Positions 6,206 to 10,310 of a stretch of DNA of 10,310 nt are shown here, one piece after another. Location: the NCBI GenBank assembly GCA_031275525.1, contig JAISOP010000269.1, positions 1 through 10,310 on the forward strand. Reading direction: 5' to 3'. Position 1 is the first letter of the stretch. The number at the start of each line of letters is the position of its first letter. The notes beneath the pieces are model-generated. The model did no database searches and was not told the origin of the DNA. It was given only the letters and a program-made list of their open reading frames with translations. The translations under genes and the position numbers were made by a program. This DNA comes from Tannerella sp. Lineage in GTDB: Bacteria; Bacteroidota; Bacteroidia; Bacteroidales; Tannerellaceae.

Positions 6206-7096
6206 ATGGCAAAACAACGAATAACGGAGGTATTGAAAACAGGCCGGGTATTAGTTTCCGACGGAGCCTGGGGCACATTTTTGTACCGGAAAGGGCTGCA
6301 AGCGGGAGAATGTCCGGAAGAGTGGTCGCTGACGCATCCCGATGAAGTGGAAGATATTGCGCGGAGCTATCTCCGCGCGGGGGCGGACATGGTGGAAACC
6401 AACAGCTTCGGGGCAAATTACTACAAGTTGAAGCATTTTGGTTTGCAAGACAAGGTGGGCGCCATCAACGAAGCGGCGGCACAGGCATCGCGACGGGCGG
6501 CGGGCGAAGAGAAGTATGTCATTGCCTCCGTCGGGCCGACGGGAAAACTACTGCTGATGGGCGACGTCACCGAAGACGATTTCTACCGTTGTTTCCGGGA
6601 GCAGGCCGTGGCGCTGGAACGGGGCGGCGCCGACGCCCTCTGTATCGAAACCATGAGCGACGCCGCAGAAGCGGTAGCGGCGATTCGGGCCGCCCGGGAA
6701 CATACACGGCTGGAGGTGATTGCTACCTTTACCTTTGAAAAGACGGCGCAGGGAGAATTTCGTACCATGATGGGGCTTACGCCGGTCGAGGCCGTCCGGC
6801 AGGCGCTTGACGCGGGCGCCGATATTGTCGGGGCGAACTGTGGCAACGGCATGGAACGCATGATTGAAATCGTTCGGGAGATACGTGCCGCCTGGCCGGA
6901 CGTGTACATTCTTATACATGCCAACGCCGGACTTCCGGTGCGCGTGAAGGGTGAAGACGTCTTTCCCGAAACCCCGGAAATGATGGCCGCCCTGACGCCT
7001 GCCTTGCTGGAAGCCGGCGCAAACATTATCGGCGGATGCTGCGGCACGACCCCGGCACACATCGCCGCCATCCAATCAACGATTTCACGTCTATAG
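6206..7096 (+). CDS. Stand-alone homocysteine S-methyltransferase (Hcy) domain protein
   Basis: This 296-residue protein is a zinc-dependent Hcy domain, a TIM barrel that activates homocysteine thiolate for methylation to methionine in the cytoplasm. Visible landmarks are LVSDGAWGT (16-24), AGADMVETNSFGAN (58-71), the ASVGPTG turn (107-113), CIETMSD (146-152), HANAGLP (238-244), and zinc ligands C212 (GANCGNG) and C278-C279 (GGCCGTTPAHI). The N-terminal part resembles the first module of cobalamin-dependent MetH more than MmuM or BHMT. The protein stops about 15 residues after the GGCC motif, so the folate, cobalamin and activation modules of MetH are absent. It may work with separately encoded modules, use another methyl donor, or act on another thiol. 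The start at 6206 fits the promoter just upstream and an A-rich start region. It is transcribed alone and convergent with tsaD. Confidence 0.9.
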   Translation: MAKQRITEVLKTGRVLVSDGAWGTFLYRKGLQAGECPEEWSLTHPDEVEDIARSYLRAGADMVETNSFGANYYKLKHFGLQDKVGAINEAAAQASRRAAGEEKYVIASVGPTGKLLLMGDVTEDDFYRCFREQAVALERGGADALCIETMSDAAEAVAAIRAAREHTRLEVIATFTFEKTAQGEFRTMMGLTPVEAVRQALDAGADIVGANCGNGMERMIEIVREIRAAWPDVYILIHANAGLPVRVKGEDVFPETPEMMAALTPALLEAGANIIGGCCGTTPAHIAAIQSTISRL

Positions 7097-7117
7097 ATTA
7101 TTCCGTAGATTATTCCG
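7094..7117. repeat. Tandem 12-bp direct repeat over the stop codon
   Basis: TAGATTATTCCG occurs twice head to tail. The first copy begins with the TAG stop codon of the Hcy gene. It looks like a simple replication-slippage duplication. Confidence 0.85.
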
Positions 7118-7148
7118 TCTATATTTCAACTTAGGAAACCTCTAATCC

Positions 7149-7267
7149 CTCCCCAACGCTACGCTTCGCTCCGCAGAGAAAAAAAACTTGGTCCGCGAAT
7201 GCACCCTCATATTCGCGTGCATTCGCGGACAACTTTTTTTCTGCGGAGCGAAGCGTAGCGTTGGGAG
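7149..7267. repeat. 119-bp near-perfect inverted repeat between convergent genes
   Basis: The outer arms 7154-7176 and 7241-7263 are perfect reverse complements over 23 bp (left arm begins CAACGCTACGCTTCGCTCCG). They continue inward through an A-run on the left (7179-7186) and a T-run on the right (7234-7240) to a perfect 14-bp inner stem, GTCCGCGAATGCAC / GTGCATTCGCGGAC. The loop is 12 nt (7205-7216). The whole unit is far larger than a terminator needs to be, and it may be a mobile palindromic element that was kept as one. Confidence 0.8.
7191..7240. terminator. Bidirectional intrinsic terminator
   Basis: The 14-bp GC-rich stem (7191-7204 with 7217-7230) is followed on the plus strand by AAC and seven T. 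On the minus strand it is followed, after a few bases, by eight T. It lies about 95 nt past the stop of the Hcy gene and can also serve tsaD from the other side. Confidence 0.7.
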
Positions 7268-7291
7268 TTTTTAGAGAAAGGCGGATTCAAA

Positions 7292-7335
7292 AATTCAATC
7301 ATTCAAAAGGCTCGTTTTTTTTGAATCTTTGAATT
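7292..7335 (-). terminator. AT-rich terminator hairpin after tsaD
   Basis: On the minus strand, AATTCAA-AG-ATTCAAAA pairs with TTTTGAAT-GA-TTGAATT around a loop ending ACGAGCC, followed by a few T. It starts about 20 nt after the tsaD stop codon. The stem is AT-rich, so it is weaker than the large hairpin further on. Confidence 0.45.
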
Positions 7336-7356
7336 CTATATGTATTCCGGAGATTT

Positions 7357-8388
7357 TCAGGGTGTACCCTCCAAAACGGTTCGTGAAAAGGGCGCTGCGT
7401 CCATCGAACAGAAGTCGCCATCCCGGTATTTGTAATACCCGGTCATGGCAACCATGGCCGCATTGTCCGTCGTAAAAGCGTTGGGCGGGAGGTACACGTT
7501 CCAGCCGAGACGTGCGGCATGTTCGCGAAAAGCGTCCCGCAGACCCGAATTGGCCGACACGCCCCCGGCAACAGCCACTTCCCGTATGTTCAAGTCCGCG
7601 GCAGCCTTCCGCAGTTTGTTCATCAGTATTTCAACGACGGTCGCCTGTAGCGAGGCACACAAATCCGCCCTGTTTTGTTCGATGAAATCCGGATTCACCT
7701 TCAGCGCGTCGCGCAAGGTATAGAGAAACGACGTCTTCAGGCCGCTGAAACTGTAGTCATAGCCGGGAACATGCGGTTTGCTGAAAACAAAGGCCGCCGG
7801 ATTGCCTTCTCCCGCCAGGCGATCCACGACCGGCCCGCCCGGATAGCCCAGCCCCATCACCTTGGCACACTTGTCGAACGCTTCGCCGGCGGCATCGTCG
7901 ATGGTTTGCCCGATGATTTCCATTCGATGGTAGGCCTGTACCCGGATAATCTGGGAATTGCCGCCCGACACCAGCAGGCAGAGAAACGGATATTGCGGAT
8001 GTCGGCCGTCGTCCGGCGTTTGTTTGATAAAATGCGCCATCACATGCGCCTGCAAGTGGTTTACCTCGATGATGGGACACCGTAGCGCGAGCGCCAGCCC
8101 CTTGGCAAAAGAGACGCCCACCAGCAACGAACCGAGCAGCCCCGGCCCGCGTGTGAAGGCAATCGCGCTTAGCTCCTCCTGCCGGATACCGGCACGCCGG
8201 AGGGCTTCCGCCGTCACGGGGACGATGTTCTGTTGATGGGCGCGCGAGGCCAGTTCCGGCACCACGCCGCCGTAGGCCTCGTGTATCGCCTGCCCGGCGA
8301 TGACGTTGGACAGCAGCACGCCGTCGCGTATCACGGCGCAGGAAGTATCGTCGCAGGACGACTCGATCCCCAGGATAGTTATGCTCAT
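7357..8388 (-). CDS. tsaD: tRNA N6-adenosine threonylcarbamoyltransferase TsaD
   Basis: TsaD (Gcp/YgjD/Kae1 family) transfers the threonylcarbamoyl group from threonylcarbamoyl-AMP to A37 of ANN-decoding tRNAs. In bacteria it works with TsaB and TsaE in the cytoplasm. The 343-residue length is typical. Visible hallmarks are the N-terminal LGIESSCDDTS, GGVVPELASRAH (40-51), the metal-binding HLQAH (H111, H115), the nucleotide-binding SGGNSQI (141-147) and GLGYPGGPVVD, VAGGVSANSGLR (273-284) and the metal ligand in TTDNAAM (D308). I placed the start at the ATG at 8386-8388, because the family begins just before LGIESSCDDTS. An in-frame ATG at 8508 would add 40 residues with no family resemblance and run through the divergent promoter region. 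The gene is divergent from the TamB-like gene. Confidence 0.96.
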   Translation of the reverse strand: MSITILGIESSCDDTSCAVIRDGVLLSNVIAGQAIHEAYGGVVPELASRAHQQNIVPVTAEALRRAGIRQEELSAIAFTRGPGLLGSLLVGVSFAKGLALALRCPIIEVNHLQAHVMAHFIKQTPDDGRHPQYPFLCLLVSGGNSQIIRVQAYHRMEIIGQTIDDAAGEAFDKCAKVMGLGYPGGPVVDRLAGEGNPAAFVFSKPHVPGYDYSFSGLKTSFLYTLRDALKVNPDFIEQNRADLCASLQATVVEILMNKLRKAAADLNIREVAVAGGVSANSGLRDAFREHAARLGWNVYLPPNAFTTDNAAMVAMTGYYKYRDGDFCSMDAAPFSRTVLEGTP

Positions 8389-8405
8389 AAAATAAAAATT
8401 GAGTG

Positions 8406-8413
8406 CAAAAGAA
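8406..8413 (-). promoter_or_regulatory. Possible -7 element for tsaD
   Basis: TTCTTTTG on the minus strand differs from TAnnTTTG at one position and would give a leader of about 12 nt. No clear -33 element is visible upstream. Confidence 0.3.
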
Positions 8414-8435
8414 CGAAATCTATTGCGAGATGTAT

Positions 8436-8443
8436 TATTTTTG
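8436..8443 (+). promoter_or_regulatory. -7 promoter element for the TamB-like gene
   Basis: TATTTTTG matches TAnnTTTG exactly. Transcription would start near 8449, about 75 nt before the probable start of the TamB-like gene. The -33 region is poorly conserved. Confidence 0.4.
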
Positions 8444-8460
8444 TGGGGTAAATTTACAAC

Positions 8461-8480
8461 CGCCCGGCGAAATCCGGGCG
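8461..8480 (+). other. GC-rich hairpin in the leader of the TamB-like gene
   Basis: CGCCCGG and CCGGGCG form a perfect 7-bp stem around loop CGAAAT, just downstream of the predicted transcription start. No T-run follows. It could stabilise the mRNA 5' end or be an operator between the divergent genes; neither is shown. Confidence 0.5.
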
Positions 8481-8521
8481 TCGCAACCGGATGCGGGAAG
8501 GCATCCAAACAGAACTAACAG

Positions 8522-10310
8522 ATAAATAAAGAAGCTATTAAAGTTTTAAAGTACATCGTAATCACGCTCTTCAACCTGTGGGGCATTTTTTATGTGCTGC
8601 CGGCTGTGCTGCTGCATACCCCGCAAGTACAACGAAGGATGACGAAGGCAGCCGGCGAATTTCTGTCTTCGCAGTTGAATGTGCCCGTGAAAATAGGAAA
8701 GGTGGAAATGGTGTGGCTCAACCGTTTGGCGTTGAGCGACGTCTCGCTGGACGACCGGCGCGGCGAACGGCTGTTCGAGGCCGGCCACCTCTCCGCCGGA
8801 TTCCAGGTGTGGCCGCTTCTCTTGCGGAAGAAATGGGTCTTTTCCCGGGTACGCCTGTTCAACTTTTCGCTCAACCTGCATCGTGAAACCTCCGACGCCC
8901 CGCTCAACCTGCAATTTCTCCTGGACGCGTTCGCCTCCCGCGACACCACATCGCCTCCGGATATCGACCTCCGGATCCATTCCGTCCTGTTCCGGAACGG
9001 CAGCGTTCGCTACGACGTGGCCGACGCGCCCGACGCCTCGCGGACGTTCAATCCGAACCACGCACTGGTGGAGAAACTGAGCGGACAGATTGCTTTGGAA
9101 CACCTGGACGGCGACAGCCTGAACCTCCGTATCCGGGCGCTGAGTTTTCAGGAGCGTTCCGGTTTCCGGCTGGATAAGCTGTCGGCACACCTGAGCGGAA
9201 ACCGGCAGGGCGTCGCGTTCGACGAGTTTCATATCCGCCTGCCGGAAACGCTGCTGCAAATCACGGACGCCCGCATACGCTTCGAGGCCGACAGCGTTGT
9301 TTCGAAGCTAACCGGCCCGTCCGTCGAACTTCGCCTGAATGCCTCCGGCCTCTGCCTGCGCGATTTTGCCGCCTTTGCACCTGCGTTGCGGCATTTCCCG
9401 GAGAAAATGGAACTCTCGGCTGATGTGTCCGGGGACGCGGACGATTGGCTCGTCCGGAGACTGACGCTGAAACAGAACAGCGCCCTGTCGTTTCAGGGAG
9501 AAATGGAGTGGAAGAACCTCCTGCAGCCGGAGACCACTTACCTGTTCGGACGCATCGACCGGCTGCACCTGACTGCCGCCAGGCTGTCCGAGGTGATTGA
9601 CCGGCTGGCGGAAAAACCGTCGGCCCTCTCCACACTCGCCCTGCGATTGGGACAGATTGGCTTTTCCGGTGAAATAGCCGGTTTCACCGACCATTTGGTG
9701 GCCTACGGCAAATTACAGTCGGACATCGGTTCCCTCGAAACGGATCTGCTCATCGAACATCAGCGGGAGCAACAGACGGCCTTCCACCTGAAAGGCCTGG
9801 TCGCCTCCTCCGAACTGGACGTCAACCGGCTGTTTGACGAGGGCAATCCCTGGGGGACGGTTCGTTTTTCGGCCGAAGTGGACGTATCCGGCTCAAAGGA
9901 CAGTTCGCTCGCAGGAAACATCCGGGCACAGGTGAATCAGATGGACTACCGGGGCTACCGCTACGAGAACCTCCTGCTTGCAGGCCATTTTGCCCGGCAG
10001 GAGTTTCACGGCCTGCTCGAGGTGGACGACCCCAACGGGAAATTACATGCGGAAGGTTTTGTCCGGGCAAACGGCGAACATTCTATTTTCCGGGTTTCCG
10101 CCCGCCTGACCGATGTCCGCCCGGACAAACTGCATATTACCACCCAATATGACCAACCGCAAATCTCCCTGAATCTGTCCACTCATTTTACCGGAAATCA
10201 TCCGGATCACTTCACCGGGCAAATCCTGGTGGATCACTTCTCCTTTCAGACAGCGGGGAAGTCTTTCCGGCTGGACACGCTGCAAATCGACGCGGTCAAC
10301 GGCGAGAACG
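8522..10310 (+). CDS. TamB/AsmA-like envelope biogenesis protein, N-terminal part (no canonical start codon)
   Basis: The frame is open from 8519 to the right edge (about 596 codons). One N-terminal membrane segment (about residues 12-31, IVITLFNLWGIFYVLPAVLL) is followed by a periplasmic region of alternating beta-strand character. The start HTPQVQRRMTKAAGEFLSSQ...VPVKIGKVEMVWLNRLALSDVSL is the typical opening of Bacteroidota TamB/AsmA-like proteins. These bridge inner and outer membranes in lipid or outer-membrane-protein transport. The family is usually well over 1000 residues with its signature domain at the C-terminus, which lies outside the window. Stop codon TAA at 8516-8518 bounds the frame, and no ATG, GTG or TTG precedes the membrane segment. 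Candidates are ATA 8522 (giving M-NKEAIKVLKY), ATT 8537 (giving M-KVLKY), or internal GTG 8594 and ATG 8639, which would remove part or all of the membrane anchor. The start is therefore uncertain. Confidence 0.8.
   Translation, partial: MNKEAIKVLKYIVITLFNLWGIFYVLPAVLLHTPQVQRRMTKAAGEFLSSQLNVPVKIGKVEMVWLNRLALSDVSLDDRRGERLFEAGHLSAGFQVWPLLLRKKWVFSRVRLFNFSLNLHRETSDAPLNLQFLLDAFASRDTTSPPDIDLRIHSVLFRNGSVRYDVADAPDASRTFNPNHALVEKLSGQIALEHLDGDSLNLRIRALSFQERSGFRLDKLSAHLSGNRQGVAFDEFHIRLPETLLQITDARIRFEADSVVSKLTGPSVELRLNASGLCLRDFAAFAPALRHFPEKMELSADVSGDADDWLVRRLTLKQNSALSFQGEMEWKNLLQPETTYLFGRIDRLHLTAARLSEVIDRLAEKPSALSTLALRLGQIGFSGEIAGFTDHLVAYGKLQSDIGSLETDLLIEHQREQQTAFHLKGLVASSELDVNRLFDEGNPWGTVRFSAEVDVSGSKDSSLAGNIRAQVNQMDYRGYRYENLLLAGHFARQEFHGLLEVDDPNGKLHAEGFVRANGEHSIFRVSARLTDVRPDKLHITTQYDQPQISLNLSTHFTGNHPDHFTGQILVDHFSFQTAGKSFRLDTLQIDAVNGEN

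Noticed and set aside
5846..6276. Small open frames on both strands in the intergenic region (plus 5846-6034, minus 5899-6276)
   Set aside because: They run through hairpins and tandem repeats and, on the minus strand, through the promoter and start of the Hcy gene. No domain or start signal supports them.
6548..7075. Minus-strand open frames of 162 and 175 codons inside the Hcy gene, and similar frames opposite the TamB-like gene (8546-9259, 9261-9694)
   Set aside because: They are antisense shadows of well-supported plus-strand genes and have no family resemblance.
8389..8508. 40-residue N-terminal extension of TsaD from an upstream in-frame ATG
   Set aside because: The extension has no family resemblance and crosses the divergent promoter and hairpin region. 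TsaD proteins start just before LGIESSCDD, as the ATG at 8386-8388 gives.

Overview
The window looks like a chromosomal segment from a fairly GC-rich member of the Bacteroidota, most likely order Bacteroidales. Three lines of evidence support this. Promoter boxes fit the Bacteroidota pattern TAnnTTTG rather than the sigma70 pattern. The proteins (Big_9/FG-GAP surface protein, TamB-like protein, TsaD) resemble Bacteroidales families as I remember them. There are no obvious Shine-Dalgarno sequences. These assignments come from motif recognition; no database search was run.

Layout. (1) Positions 1-5325, minus strand: one uninterrupted 1775-codon reading frame, truncated at its C-terminus by the window edge. 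It encodes a giant secreted or surface protein with a signal peptide and two successive copies of a large module. Each copy has a Big_9-like domain, eight FG-GAP/VCBS-type calcium loops, a conserved VWNQ...PLQI linker and a CARDB-like domain; a third Big_9-like domain begins just before the edge. (2) Positions 5326-6205: an 880-bp non-coding region. Its left part is a long, structured leader and promoter for the surface protein, with a 16-bp A/T homopolymer just upstream of the promoter. Its right part is a dense cluster of hairpins, perfect palindromes and short tandem repeats, followed by a good promoter reading right. (3) Positions 6206-7096, plus strand: a stand-alone homocysteine S-methyltransferase (Hcy) domain protein with its three zinc cysteines. 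(4) Positions 7097-7356: a convergent intergenic region with a very long near-perfect inverted repeat, whose core is a bidirectional intrinsic terminator, and a second AT-rich terminator facing the other gene. (5) Positions 7357-8388, minus strand: tsaD, the tRNA t6A biosynthesis protein. (6) Positions 8389-8521: a divergent promoter region. (7) From about position 8522 to the right edge, plus strand: the N-terminal part of a TamB/AsmA-like envelope protein that lacks a canonical start codon.

The genes do not form one pathway. TsaD is universal tRNA modification housekeeping, the Hcy protein belongs to methionine or one-carbon metabolism, the TamB-like protein to envelope biogenesis, and the giant protein to the cell surface. 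I see no defence system, CRISPR array, complete insertion sequence, tRNA or rRNA. The most unusual material is the structured leader and homopolymer before the surface-protein gene, the duplicated propeller modules, the palindrome cluster, the 119-bp inverted repeat between the convergent genes, and the missing start codon of the TamB-like gene.
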